From NCBI GenBank assembly GCA_963813345.1, contig CAWEYR010000011.1, forward strand, positions 62,001 to 126,000: a stretch of 64,000 nucleotides of DNA. Direction: 5' to 3'. Source of the DNA: CAWDDA01 sp963813345. Its GTDB lineage: Bacteria > Acidobacteriota > Blastocatellia > RBC074. Under the pieces are notes generated by a model. It had not been told where the DNA came from, did no database searches, and worked only from the letters and a program-made list of their open reading frames with translations. Position 1 is the stretch's first letter, and each line of letters begins with the position of its first letter. Shown piece by piece: positions 1 through 9,113 of this stretch. The position numbers and the translations under genes were made by a program.

Positions 1-1
1 G

Positions 2-433
2 CAGTGGTCGAACATCGTCAACGTTCACCTCAACGGCACGTTCTATTGCACGCGGGAAGCGATCCGTCGAATGCTTCCGAGGGGCAGCGGCTCGATCGTT
101 AATATTGGTTCTGCAGCGGGGCAGCGCGGGCTCCAGGGCGCCAGTTCGTATACGGCCGCGAAGGGTGGGATCCTTGCCTTCACAAGAGGGGTAGCTCTCG
201 AATACGCAACGCTGGGCATTCGAGTAAACTGCATTGCACCGGGATTCATCGAAACACCAATCCTCGAAAAACTTTCGGATGAGGTGCGCGCGATGGCAGT
301 ACCCATGACGCCGATGGGGCGCATCGGCAGACCTGAGGAGGTGGCGGCCACTGCCCTTTTCCTGGCGTCAGATGAATCGTCTTACTTTACCGGCCAGACA
401 CTCAATCCCAACGGCGGACTCTTTATGCTCTAG
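2..433 (+). CDS. SDR-family oxidoreductase, 3' part (partial)
   Basis: C-terminal part of a short-chain dehydrogenase/reductase; the gene starts before the window, and the open frame runs from base 2 to the stop at 431-433. Visible family features are the catalytic Ser-Tyr-Lys region (SSYTAAK, the YxxxK motif), the preceding NIGSAAG segment, the VNCIAPGFIETP turn after the active site, and the C-terminal GQTLNPNGG segment typical of FabG-like enzymes. It is a cytoplasmic NAD(P)-dependent enzyme; the substrate cannot be read from this part. A palindrome of the GCGCCAGG family lies 10 bases after the stop. Confidence 0.9.
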   Translation, partial: QWSNIVNVHLNGTFYCTREAIRRMLPRGSGSIVNIGSAAGQRGLQGASSYTAAKGGILAFTRGVALEYATLGIRVNCIAPGFIETPILEKLSDEVRAMAVPMTPMGRIGRPEEVAATALFLASDESSYFTGQTLNPNGGLFML

Positions 434-442
434 TACCTGGGA

Positions 443-464
443 GCGCCAGGCTCCAGCCTGGCGC
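443..464. repeat. Short palindrome, GCGCCAGGCT family
   Basis: Two 10-base arms (GCGCCAGGCT and its complement) around a 2-base loop, just after the SDR stop codon. Related copies occur at 609-628, about 26187-26206, about 26456-26475 and about 31745-31840, always between genes or at gene ends. It may fold at the RNA end of the SDR transcript, but there is no following T-run. Confidence 0.75.
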
Positions 465-608
465 ACGATTTGGAAGTTGCGGATCGGCTTGACGCCGCTT
501 GAGTCAAATTCGATAGCGGATGCACTCAGCGGGACGTAAGAAGAACGGTTCCGACCGAGCCATGCCTGCACTCCAGGAATTCGGCTCCGGTGCTTCAGGC
601 TTGAAGTC

Positions 609-628
609 GCCAGGCTGCATTGCCTGGC
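609..628. repeat. Short palindrome, GCCAGGC family
   Basis: Arms GCCAGGC and GCCTGGC around a 6-base loop, ahead of the exported protein at 647. It overlaps the longest possible reading frame of that protein, which argues for the later ATG at 647 as the real start. Confidence 0.65.
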
Positions 629-646
629 GCTGCCTCCGGGGGCCCG

Positions 647-2332
647 ATGCGACTGACACTTCTTCCGCTACTTTTGCTTCTTCATCTGACGTCGCATGCC
701 CAAACTACATTCATACAAAAGAGCGCAAGCTTTCACACCACGGCCCAGTTTCAGGAACTGACCTCAGGCCGAGTCTCCCTTTCACGATCGTCCCGTCTTG
801 AACGAAATGGTGAGCGGCTTATTGGAAGCAAGAACGGCATCGTCCGTCAGCTCCCCGATGGCAACTTTGCACCGTTTCCCGCAAAAGGGCTTCTGCCGAC
901 GCGCGAAGTAACTGTGATCACGAGCGATCCTCAGGGAACGCTCTGGATCGGCACAACCCGGGGAGCGATCCGATTCGATGAGAGTGCAAACCGTGTCGAG
1001 TACTTCGCAGGTCAACGATGGTTGCCAGCGGACGATGTGTCAGGTATCGGCTTTGAGATTCGCGGCGGTTCGACGGCTGTCTGGATAGAGACCTCACGCG
1101 GCCTGAGCCGGATTCTTTTTGAGCCGATGACCTTTGAAGAAAAGGCGCGCCGCTTTGAAGAACGAATTCGGACCCGCCACGTTCGCCACGGGTTGACTGC
1201 GACTTCTCATCTAACTCGAGCCGGCGATCTCACTTCGAATCGAACTGTATCGAGCGACAATGATGGCCTTTGGACTGCAATGTACGTCGCGGCTGAATGT
1301 TTCAGATACGCCGTAACGAAGTCGGCAGAGGCAAGGGCAAATGCGCGTCAGGGCATGGAAGCCATTCTCAGACTCGAAGAGATTACCGGAATTCGCGGTT
1401 TTCCGGCGCGATCCTTCATAAAGGTCGGCGAAGACGAGCAACCAAAAGATGGCGAATGGCACCTGACGCCGGACGGGAAATGGAGCTGGAAGGGCGACAC
1501 CAGCTCAGACGAGATTGTGGGTCATTACTTCGTCTATCCGATCTACTATGACCTTGTTGCGACAGATGATGAGAAGAACCGGATCAAGGGCGTGGTCGAG
1601 CGGATTACATCACACATAGTCGACAACAAGTTCCAGTTGATTGATCTGGATGGAAAGCGCACGCGATGGGGATGGTGGGGTCCGGATGAGATATGGAAAG
1701 ATGCAGATGAGACCGGTTTGCGTGCCCTTCATCTGCTTTCGCATCTTCGAGTCGCCAGCTACATTACGCGCGACCAGAAGTTTGAACGCATCTATCGAGA
1801 CCTTATCGGAACGCATCGTTATCATCTTCTGATGCGGAACCAGAAGATTCTTGTTCCGGGCAAGGTGAACCACTCTGATGACGAGCTGGCGTTCCTTTCG
1901 TATTATCCGCTGCTGGTTTATGAAAAAGACCCGGCGCTCATCGAGGTTTATCGCGAAAGCCTTAGCCGGAGCTGGCAAGTGGAGAGAAACGAGCGAAATC
2001 CCTTATGGAATTTCATCTATGCGGCGGGGACAGGAGAAAAAGCATACGACCGTAGCGAATCAATCCGAACGTTGCGCGAGATTCCAATGGATCTTGTCTC
2101 CTGGACGATGACCAACTCACATCGTGAAGACATCGCGCGAGATCCCGCCGCCGATCGATTTGACCGCGCTCAGGCTTTGGTGGTGTTACCCTATGATGAG
2201 CTGCCAATTATGAAGTGGAACGGAAATCCATATCGTATGGATGGAGGGGACGGAGGAAGAAGCGAAGATGATGGAGCATACTTCCTGCTTCCTTACTGGA
2301 TGGGACGATTCCACAAGCTGATAGATGAATAA
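647..2332 (+). CDS. Exported propeller/helical-domain protein, unknown function
   Basis: I chose the ATG at 647 because a clear signal peptide starts there (MRLTLLPLLLLLHLTSHA, cleavage after SHA) and because the upstream frame runs through a repeat. About residues 65-165 carry two-component-regulator propeller-like strands (DGNFAPFP, GTLWIGTTRGAIRF, AVWIETSRGLSRI). The rest, about 190-561, is mostly helical and rich in Trp and Asp (GWWGPDEIWKDADETG, DDELAFLSYYPL), suggesting an (alpha/alpha) toroid-like fold. No catalytic motif is recognised. A periplasmic or surface sensor or glycan-binding role is possible but unproven. The permease gene follows after 21 bases on the same strand. Confidence 0.75.
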   Translation: MRLTLLPLLLLLHLTSHAQTTFIQKSASFHTTAQFQELTSGRVSLSRSSRLERNGERLIGSKNGIVRQLPDGNFAPFPAKGLLPTREVTVITSDPQGTLWIGTTRGAIRFDESANRVEYFAGQRWLPADDVSGIGFEIRGGSTAVWIETSRGLSRILFEPMTFEEKARRFEERIRTRHVRHGLTATSHLTRAGDLTSNRTVSSDNDGLWTAMYVAAECFRYAVTKSAEARANARQGMEAILRLEEITGIRGFPARSFIKVGEDEQPKDGEWHLTPDGKWSWKGDTSSDEIVGHYFVYPIYYDLVATDDEKNRIKGVVERITSHIVDNKFQLIDLDGKRTRWGWWGPDEIWKDADETGLRALHLLSHLRVASYITRDQKFERIYRDLIGTHRYHLLMRNQKILVPGKVNHSDDELAFLSYYPLLVYEKDPALIEVYRESLSRSWQVERNERNPLWNFIYAAGTGEKAYDRSESIRTLREIPMDLVSWTMTNSHREDIARDPAADRFDRAQALVVLPYDELPIMKWNGNPYRMDGGDGGRSEDDGAYFLLPYWMGRFHKLIDE

Positions 2333-3063
2333 AGAACCTCTGAGGAGAAGGAATTGATTGGAGAAGAACGGGCTCGAGCCCAAACTCTGCGCCGTGCACT
2401 TGGATTGTGGGGCGCAACGGCCTTTGTAGTTACGAACATGGTGGGTACCGGTATTTTTATCGTACCCGCCTTCGTCAAGGGCGCAACCGGAAACGGCCTT
2501 GCGCACTTGGAGTCTGGGTTGCCGGCGCTCTGCTCGCGCTGTGTGGCGCGCTCTGTTATGCAGAGCTGGCAACGAGAATGCCTGAGGCCGGCGGCGAATA
2601 TCATTACCTCTCTCGCATCTTTGGAAACCTTTGGGGATTTCTCAGTGGATGGATTTCGTTCTTCGTCGGATTCTCTGCGGCAATCGCTGCCGCAGCGCTT
2701 GGCGCCGTTGCATATGCCGACACACTCCTTTCTCAGTGGGACGCCTCGCAGCCTCTCATAAACGGATTGCCGATCACGAGTGGCAGTGCGGCTGCCGCTG
2801 CACTGATCCTGATATTGTCGCTCTTTCATACAACCGGAGTGAGGCCGAGCGGCCGTCTTCAGACGATTATTGCGTTGCTGGTGGTCGGTGCGATTCTGGT
2901 TTTCTTCGGCGCGGGCATCTCGACGGGAAGCGGTGATTGGTCAAGAATCAGCGAGGGCGCGCCCGCAAGTGGTCTTTGGTGGGTCGCGCTCTTGCAGGTG
3001 AACTTCGCGTACAGCGGGTGGAATGCGGCTGCCTATCTGGCAGGAGAGACCGTGGATCCGCGA

Positions 3064-3532
3064 AGAACACTGCCTCGCGCTCTCGTTGGCGGCACACTTA
3101 TTGTCGGGGTACTTTACTTTCTGCTCAATCTGCTTTTTCTTTACGCAATTCCGGCGGGTGAATGGTCAGATCAGATTGCGGTTGGAAAGACCGCTGCCGA
3201 ACATCTTTTCGGTGAGCGGGGATCAATCGTTGTGAGTTCTATCATCACCCTCATGATCACGGGATCAGTAAGCTCGATGACGGCTGCGGGCCCACGAGTC
3301 TACTATGCAATGGCACGTGACGCTGTTGCACCAAAGGTCTTTGGAAAACTGGGAAAGATGAATGGGGCTCCAGTTGTGGCGCTGCTTGTTCAAGCCATTG
3401 TTGCCGCAATGCTCGCGCTCACGGGTGCATTTGACACCCTTTTGACTTACGCGGGTTCTGCGCTGTTGCTCTTTGCAGGTCTTTCCGTCGCCAGCCTTTA
3501 CGCTGTTCGATACAAGCGAGGGACAATCGCGG
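3064..3532 (+). repeat. Direct repeat copy 1 within permease
   Basis: First copy of a 469-base direct repeat beginning AGAACACTGCCTCGC. It codes for the permease from the RTLPRALVGG helix to the SLYAVR segment. Compare with the copy starting at 3533. Confidence 0.9.
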
Positions 3533-3986
3533 AGAACGCTGCCTCGCGCTCTCGTTGGCGGCACACTTATTGTCGGAGTGCTTTACTTTCTGCTCAATCT
3601 GCTTTTTCTTTACGCTATTCCGGCGGGTGAATGGTCAGATCAGATTGCAGTTGGAAAGACCGCTTCCGAACATCTTTTCGGTGAGCGGGGCTCAATCGTT
3701 GTCAGTTCTATCATTACCCTGATGATCCTGGGCTCAGTAAGTTCGATGACGGCGGCCGGCCCGCGAGTCTACTATGCAATGGCACGTGACGCTGTTGCAC
3801 CAAAGGTCTTTGGAAAACTGGGGAAGATCAATGGAGCGCCGATTGTGGCGCTGTTTGTTCAAGCTATAGTCGCCGCGATGCTCGCCCTCACGGGCGCATT
3901 TGACGCCCTTCTGACTTACGCGGGTTCCGCACTGTTACTGTTTGCTGGTCTTGCCGTCGCCAGCCTCTACGCGGTACGGAGATCAA
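3533..3986 (+). repeat. Direct repeat copy 2 within permease
   Basis: Second, diverged copy beginning AGAACGCTGCCTCGC. Differences from copy 1 are mostly third-position changes (for example LIVGVLYF is identical in protein but differs in DNA), with a few conservative residue changes (MITG to MILG, MNGAPVVALL to INGAPIVALF). Confidence 0.9.
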
Positions 3987-4202
3987 AGCAAGGGACCTCG
4001 ACAGAGTTCTTTCGCGTTCCAGGCTACCCGATCACGCCGACAATCTTTATTTTGATTGTGGGAGTAGCATGGATCGAGGGGCTGCGTGAGCGACCGGGAG
4101 CGACGGGGGCGGCGCTGGCAACGATTCTTGCCGGCGCACTCATATATTTCTTTGGTCGCAGGCGAGGCTGGATTGCAATGAATGGGTCTCGCCGCGAATA
4201 GA

Positions 4203-4208
4203 AAGGAG
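4203..4208 (+). promoter_or_regulatory. Shine-Dalgarno AGGAGG
   Basis: Strong ribosome site at 4203-4208, 7 bases before the ATG at 4216. It supports 4216 rather than the internal ATG at 4225 as the start of the methyltransferase-RidA gene. Confidence 0.7.
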
Positions 4209-4215
4209 GCATTCG

Positions 4216-5223
4216 ATGATCGCAATGTCAATTTTGTCATCGTTGTTAGCAGCTTTGCTTCTTCTCGTCCAGCAGGCACCACAGCGACTGCCTGCTCCAG
4301 ACTACATCGCCCGGCTCGAAGCAGAGCGACGCGTTGCTGGTTTGCAGATCGGTCGCGTAGTCCAGACACTAAAGGTTCAGCCGGGCCAGCGAATCGCGGA
4401 CCTCGGCGCGGGATCAGGTCTGTTTACGCGCCCACTTGCGCAGGCGGTCGGCAGCGGAGGGATCGTCTACGCAATCGATATCGACACAGAGCTGCTCAAG
4501 CATGTCGAGAAGACCTCTCGCGAGAAAGGTCTTTCCAATGTGCGCACAGTGCTTGCAGCAGAGAATGATCCAAAGATCCCTGAGCCCGTTGACCTGATCG
4601 TGATCATCGATACTCTCCATCACATAAACAATCGAGGTCCGTACCTTTCCAGCTTGAAGCGCTATCTGAAACCTGGCGGGCGAATTGCCATTATCGATTT
4701 CAGCGAGTCGTGGCCCGAAGGTCACGAGACGATGAAATACAAGTTCTCTGATCTCGAAGAATGGATGAATGCCGGAGGATACACGCGCACTGAGAAAGCC
4801 GACTTCCTCGAGAATAATTTCTTTGCGGTCTACACTGCCGCCCAGTCTTCCCGCAGATACATCAATCTGCCCGGACGGGCGACGCCATTGCCATTCAGCG
4901 ATGGGGTTCTGGTGGGTAACACCCTCTATCTCGCAGGTCGTCTCGGAACCGATCCGAAAACGGGACAGATACCACCAAATGTCGATGACGAGATTCGTTT
5001 CATGCTGGATGGCTTCAAGGCAGTACTGGCCGAAGCAGGAATGACGATGAACAATCTCGTTTCAGTTCAGATCTTCTGTCCGGACCTGACGCTTTACGAC
5101 AAATTCAATGCCGCTTATCGAACCTATTTCAATCAGAACTTTCCAGCGCGCGCCTTTATTGGATCAGGGCCGCTGCTTCGCGGAGCAAGGTTTGAGATGG
5201 TGGCCGTAGCGGCGAAGGACTAG
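4216..5223 (+). CDS. Exported class I SAM methyltransferase fused to RidA-like domain
   Basis: 335 residues in one frame. Residues 1-20 are a signal peptide or membrane anchor. Residues 55-205 form a Rossmann methyltransferase with motif I DLGAGSG at 62-68, an acidic motif II (AIDIDTE) and a post-motif segment LIVIIDTLHH resembling UbiE/COQ5-type enzymes. From about 212 (base 4846) a complete RidA/YjgF-like domain follows, starting RRYINLPG, with the expected VLVGNTLYLAGRLG strand and the conserved PAR...RGARFEMVAVA end that holds the anion-binding Arg. RidA proteins deaminate reactive enamines or imines or bind small molecules. It follows the permease by 14 bases. The fusion may be real; two separate genes with a lost stop are possible. 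Confidence 0.8.
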   Translation: MIAMSILSSLLAALLLLVQQAPQRLPAPDYIARLEAERRVAGLQIGRVVQTLKVQPGQRIADLGAGSGLFTRPLAQAVGSGGIVYAIDIDTELLKHVEKTSREKGLSNVRTVLAAENDPKIPEPVDLIVIIDTLHHINNRGPYLSSLKRYLKPGGRIAIIDFSESWPEGHETMKYKFSDLEEWMNAGGYTRTEKADFLENNFFAVYTAAQSSRRYINLPGRATPLPFSDGVLVGNTLYLAGRLGTDPKTGQIPPNVDDEIRFMLDGFKAVLAEAGMTMNNLVSVQIFCPDLTLYDKFNAAYRTYFNQNFPARAFIGSGPLLRGARFEMVAVAAKD

Positions 5224-5228
5224 GCGAA

Positions 5229-5424
5229 TGACGCCGGAGGCGTCTAAGATCGTAGCCAGGGGTTGAGTCTTCGAAACCCCTGGTTGCATTGAGAGAGAAG
5301 AGCGCATCTCGGAGGGATGCGAGAAACGATCTGGTGAAACCTGTCGTCTTTCTCGCATCCCTCCAGGATGCAATTCGTCATTGGAATCGATCCAGGGGTT
5401 TCGAAGACTCAACCCCTGGCTACG
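5229..5424. repeat. Long hairpin element, CCAGGGGTT family, copy 1
   Basis: Perfect 32-base inverted repeat (5252-5283 and 5392-5423), each arm itself partly palindromic (CCAGGGGTT...AACCCCTGG). It encloses a second inverted pair around the GGGATGC motif (about 5303-5325 and 5349-5371) and is preceded by the small palindrome GACGCCGGAGGCGTC. A second, decayed copy is at 26238-26421. It lies between convergent genes and resembles a non-autonomous REP/MITE-type element. Confidence 0.85.
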
Positions 5425-5461
5425 TTCGCACCGCTCCGCGGTGATTGCGCGCCTTCAGCGC

Positions 5462-5480
5462 TGCAAGCTAAAGCTTGAAC
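5462..5480. repeat. CAAGCTAAAGCTTGAACT motif, single arm
   Basis: One arm of the AAGCTTTAGCTT repeat family, whose complete hairpins are at 59412-59491 and 60864-60919. It lies in the 3' region of the acylase gene. Confidence 0.55.
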
Positions 5481-5487
5481 TTAAACC

Positions 5488-7897
5488 TTAAGATCGCTTC
5501 CCAGATATCTTCGTTACTTTGAGTGCCCGGTCGGCAGTGATGTCTTTCTCCGTAAACAACACCCGTCGCCATCTCTTCATCGCGAAGAGCTCTGTTTGAT
5601 CATAGTACTGGGGTGATGTCGGATCACCAGACTGCGAATAGGTCAGAATAGCTAACGCACGCGGCCCGTTGTCGGTGAACTCGAGCGCCATGACAAAGCT
5701 GCTTCCACGATTGACAAGATAGCCCTCCCGCGTGAGCAATCTGCTTCCACTCACCTTTTCAGGATTTGCGAAAGGCTCAAGAGTGGTCGTATTCGGAGCG
5801 TAGTTAACAAAGTTCGTTATCCCCTCGTATGTTCCATCACCGCCGTGAATCGGGATACGACCTTTGCGCTTGTCACTGTACTGCAATTTACCCAGTGGGG
5901 TATCAAGAGCGATTCGCTGACTCGCGAGAAGGCGGACAGCACGGCCCAGATTGATAAGCGCCGTATCGGTGCCGGCTTTCGCATCGGCGAGACCGTTCGG
6001 TGTATTCACAGCTTCTGCCGGATTGAAGTCATTCTTGAAGAGCGCTCCCGCTCTGAGAAGCGATTGCCCATCGTAGAGCGTGATGAATTCACGCCATAAT
6101 ACCGCTCCGACGCTGTCCAGTTCATAGCGACCATCCCACCGCTCGAGTATTCCGCACGCAGGACGAAGATCGATCGCCTCTCCATCGATGCTTACTGATC
6201 CGGCGGTCTTACATCTTGAGACGACCTGATCGCGTAGCAACTCAGCAGGCATGCTCCGATTGACGAAAACGGCAGCAGCAAGTTCATCCAGAGAGAACTT
6301 GCCGTCCTTGCCCGAGAGACCCTCCGGCCCCTTATCGTCAAGCTGGACTACGTTCATTCGCGTTCGCAGCGATCTCGGCGTGGCTTCTCCGCCCTGCAAT
6401 GGCGAGAAGCCAGTCAGAAGCTGGCGTGGATGCGAAAGCCAGTAGCTGTCATTGGCGTTGAAAACGTAATCCTTTCGTTCAAGGTGAGGCATCATCGAAT
6501 ACGGCAAGACTCCCGGCCGGGTCGAAGGATCGCTCTTCCATTCATAGAGTGAGTTGCTGCCATCAAGCAGCACCACGCCCCGGCGCGAGGCCTCTCGAGT
6601 CACGAGGTCAGCTTCGGCGCGTTTGAGCCACGCCGCGATCGCTTCCTTGCTGAGATACGGTGTCGCTGACGTATCTGCATACCAGGCGCGGCCATCTGCG
6701 CTCGATGCGATCGTATTCACCCAGGGCATCGCATTGAATTTGGCGTGCGCCTGTTGGAATTCTTCAAGACTCTTCGCCTTGCTCATCGCCAGGTGCTGCT
6801 CGCCGAAGCCAATGTTCCCGGCATTCGCATCTCGAATGCTTGCCGCACGCTTCGCGGTCCACTCAAGTCCTGCCTGATTGACAATCGGGCCGTAGTGGCT
6901 GAAGAAGACTCGATGTTCGACCTTCTTGAGGGAACCATCCTCTTGCCGCACATCCACCGTTACTACCTTGCTCGTCATTTCCCGCTCTTTGCCATCGTAG
7001 TAGTAACGTGTCGGGCTTCCCAGGCACGAGGTCCAGCGTATAGATCGTGAACCTCTTGCCTGCTGATACGGTATGAGTCCACGCCACCGCGTTGTTGAAT
7101 CCGATTGCAACGCCCGGACTTCCGAGGAGACCCACACCATAAACATTGATCTCCCCTGGGATCGTCAGATGTTTTTCCCAGAAGCGATTTGAGCCAACCC
7201 ACGGGTAGTGCGGATTCGCTACAAGCATTCCTTTCCCGTTTTCGGCGCGCTCGGATCCGATTGCCCACCCGTTGCTCGCCTGCCCGAACTCGGGCATTTC
7301 AAATCCCGCTACTCGCGCGACCTCTGCCTTCGGGGGCACTGCTGTTGCTATTCCGTCAGTGAAATTGCTGGTAGTGATCACAACTGACTGACCATACGCA
7401 ATGACGTCTATGGGTGTGATTTCACCGACCCAGTCCTTTCCGGCGCACCAGCCAGGCATCGCGCCCTTTGCCGTCTCGCGCAGGTAGGTATTGAACCCGG
7501 CGGCATAGCCGTCAATCATGTCACGCCTCTCTTTTGCCAGCGTTCGATAGATCTCTTTCGATTGATCGTAGATGCCTAGCGCGCGCATCGTGATGTCACT
7601 GTTCAAATGACGCTTTCTCTCGCCCGCTCCGAAAAATTTGGCGCGCTCGCCACGCACTCTGATCACCTGATCGGCGAGCGAACAAAAATGGTCCTGCGCG
7701 AAGGCGTACCCCTCACCAAACCCGAGACTGCCGTAGTCCTTCGCCGTAATGTGCGGAATACCATGAGCCGTGCGACGAAGCTCCGCCTCGTAGATCGTTG
7801 GCGCCGCAATTGAGCTGTGAAAGCTCGCGTAGGCAATCGCGGTCACCGCAACGAGTATCGAAAGTGACAGCCAGAAGTGAGATTTGTGTGGGCGCAT
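5488..7897 (-). CDS. Penicillin-acylase family, PvdQ/QuiP-like acyl-homoserine-lactone acylase (frameshift)
   Basis: Ntn-hydrolase exported to the periplasm. The start is set at 7897, where a signal peptide begins behind TTAGGAGG. The precursor is cut so that the new N-terminal Ser (about Ser208, QASNGWAIGSE) becomes the nucleophile. After it comes a stretch close to PvdQ (NPHYPW, LTIPGEINVYG, AWTHTVS); later the partner Asn region (VFNANDSYWL) and the C-terminal IPIHGGDGTYEG and SQSGDPTSPQYYDQTELF segments match the family. A one-base insertion in a CCC run near 7016 breaks the frame between VPGKP and TRYYYDG. The likely role is cleavage of N-acyl amides such as AHLs; the actual substrate is unknown. 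Confidence 0.85.
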
Positions 7898-7944
7898 CTT
7901 GCCTCCTAATGCTGGAACATCAAGGCTCGGCTCCGTCACCCGAA

Positions 7945-9087
7945 TCAGGCGGAAGCCCGCAGTTCCTGTTGAATCAGTTTCGAAATCGGGTTCCAGGGTT
8001 TCAACTGGGCCACTGTATCAAGTGTTCTCTCGATTCCGGTCTCGGTCGCGGCAGTCTGTAGCTCGACCGCCTGGGAATCGTCGTGATTGCTGAACGTAAG
8101 CGCAGCAGCAGTTCCACGGATCAGATTCACGGGTTCGATACCGTATCTGTACGCGAGCTTGAGTGGGCCAATCAACCTGTCGTCGGGCTGAAGTTTTCGA
8201 ATCGGATCACGACCCACACGCGCGACCGTGTCCATGAGTGCGGCATTCGAGAAGCTTGCCAGGATCTCATTGATGAACCCGGCATAGTGAAAAGTTCTCC
8301 CGTATTTGCATTGCAATGCGCGCTGCGCTTCGAGCATCGCCCCGACAACTGAGCGATTGATCGATTCGTCCTCCATCGCTTCGTGGACGTAGCTGTATCC
8401 ACGACGGTGCCCGAGATATGCGCACACTGCGTGCCCGCAATTGAGTACGTAAAGCTTCTCTTCGATGCAGGCCGGAAAGTTGTCCAGTCCCTTGAAGGGC
8501 GGAAGAACATCAAACGTATTCTTGATCTGGAGCGTGTCGAAGAGAACATCTCCAGTGGCGTCGGCAGTAAAGACAAGCCTTCCCTCTTCATCCTTATCCT
8601 GGCCCGAAACAATTCGATCAGAGATAGCCGCACTGAACGAGACCCACTCCTGCATCTGCTGTGCATAGGCGAAAGGAATGTGAGTGAATACAAGTCTTTC
8701 GAGTTGTGAGCCCGCATTTTTCAGATTCTCGCAGCAAAAAATGTCGAGGGGCCGTAATATCTGTGACTTGGCTCGAAAGACAAGAGCCTCCGCCAGCGCC
8801 GGGGCAATTCCAGGAAGATTGTCCGGACGAACAGAGGTGAATACCTGATCAGCATTCGCAACCGCAACAGCGAACTCTTCTCCTGACGTTCCTACCGCAC
8901 GGACACCGCGCACAGACATCGTTGCTTCGATTGTGCCCTTGGTCTGCACATCATAACCAAACCGATTGATCGATTCGGCGAGCTCGCGGCGTCGAACCGC
9001 AAACGTCAGCTCATGGCCCTGAAGTGCCAGCGCTACGCCCAGCGCTCCACATCCGACACGGCCTGCACCGATGATCACAATCTGCAT
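7945..9087 (-). CDS. mtlD: Mannitol-1-phosphate 5-dehydrogenase-like
   Basis: 380 residues, the usual length for MtlD. The N-terminal Rossmann domain starts IVIIGAGRVGCG. The C-terminal catalytic domain holds CCENLKNAG, the lysine-containing EEKLYVLNCGHAVCAYLG segment characteristic of polyol-specific long-chain dehydrogenases, and RKLQPDDRLIGPL. It would interconvert mannitol-1-phosphate and fructose-6-phosphate with NAD. No mannitol PTS gene is nearby, so a role in making or recycling mannitol, or a related polyol phosphate, is as likely as uptake. It lies 47 bases upstream of the acylase on the same strand. Confidence 0.8.
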   Translation of the reverse strand: MQIVIIGAGRVGCGALGVALALQGHELTFAVRRRELAESINRFGYDVQTKGTIEATMSVRGVRAVGTSGEEFAVAVANADQVFTSVRPDNLPGIAPALAEALVFRAKSQILRPLDIFCCENLKNAGSQLERLVFTHIPFAYAQQMQEWVSFSAAISDRIVSGQDKDEEGRLVFTADATGDVLFDTLQIKNTFDVLPPFKGLDNFPACIEEKLYVLNCGHAVCAYLGHRRGYSYVHEAMEDESINRSVVGAMLEAQRALQCKYGRTFHYAGFINEILASFSNAALMDTVARVGRDPIRKLQPDDRLIGPLKLAYRYGIEPVNLIRGTAAALTFSNHDDSQAVELQTAATETGIERTLDTVAQLKPWNPISKLIQQELRASA

Positions 9088-9113
9088 CGCATTTGTATTC
9101 CCGATCGGACCAA

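Larger units (their letters stand above)
2354..4201 (+). pseudogene. APC-family amino-acid permease, chimeric with internal duplication
   Basis: TTG start at 2354 behind a good ribosome site (GAGGAGAAGG at 2342-2351). The N-terminus has the APC signature NMVGTGIF followed by VPAFVKG. A one-base loss near 2500 moves the frame; membrane helices then run to about 3515. At 3533 the sequence jumps back: 3064-3532 and 3533-about 3986 are two copies of the same permease segment, 469 bases apart, which also shifts frame. Only the second copy continues to a natural C-terminus at 4201. The copies differ at roughly a tenth of bases, mostly silently. As written no full-length protein can be made. It is best explained as two homologous permease genes (tandem paralogues or strain variants) joined by recombination or assembly. 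Confidence 0.8.
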
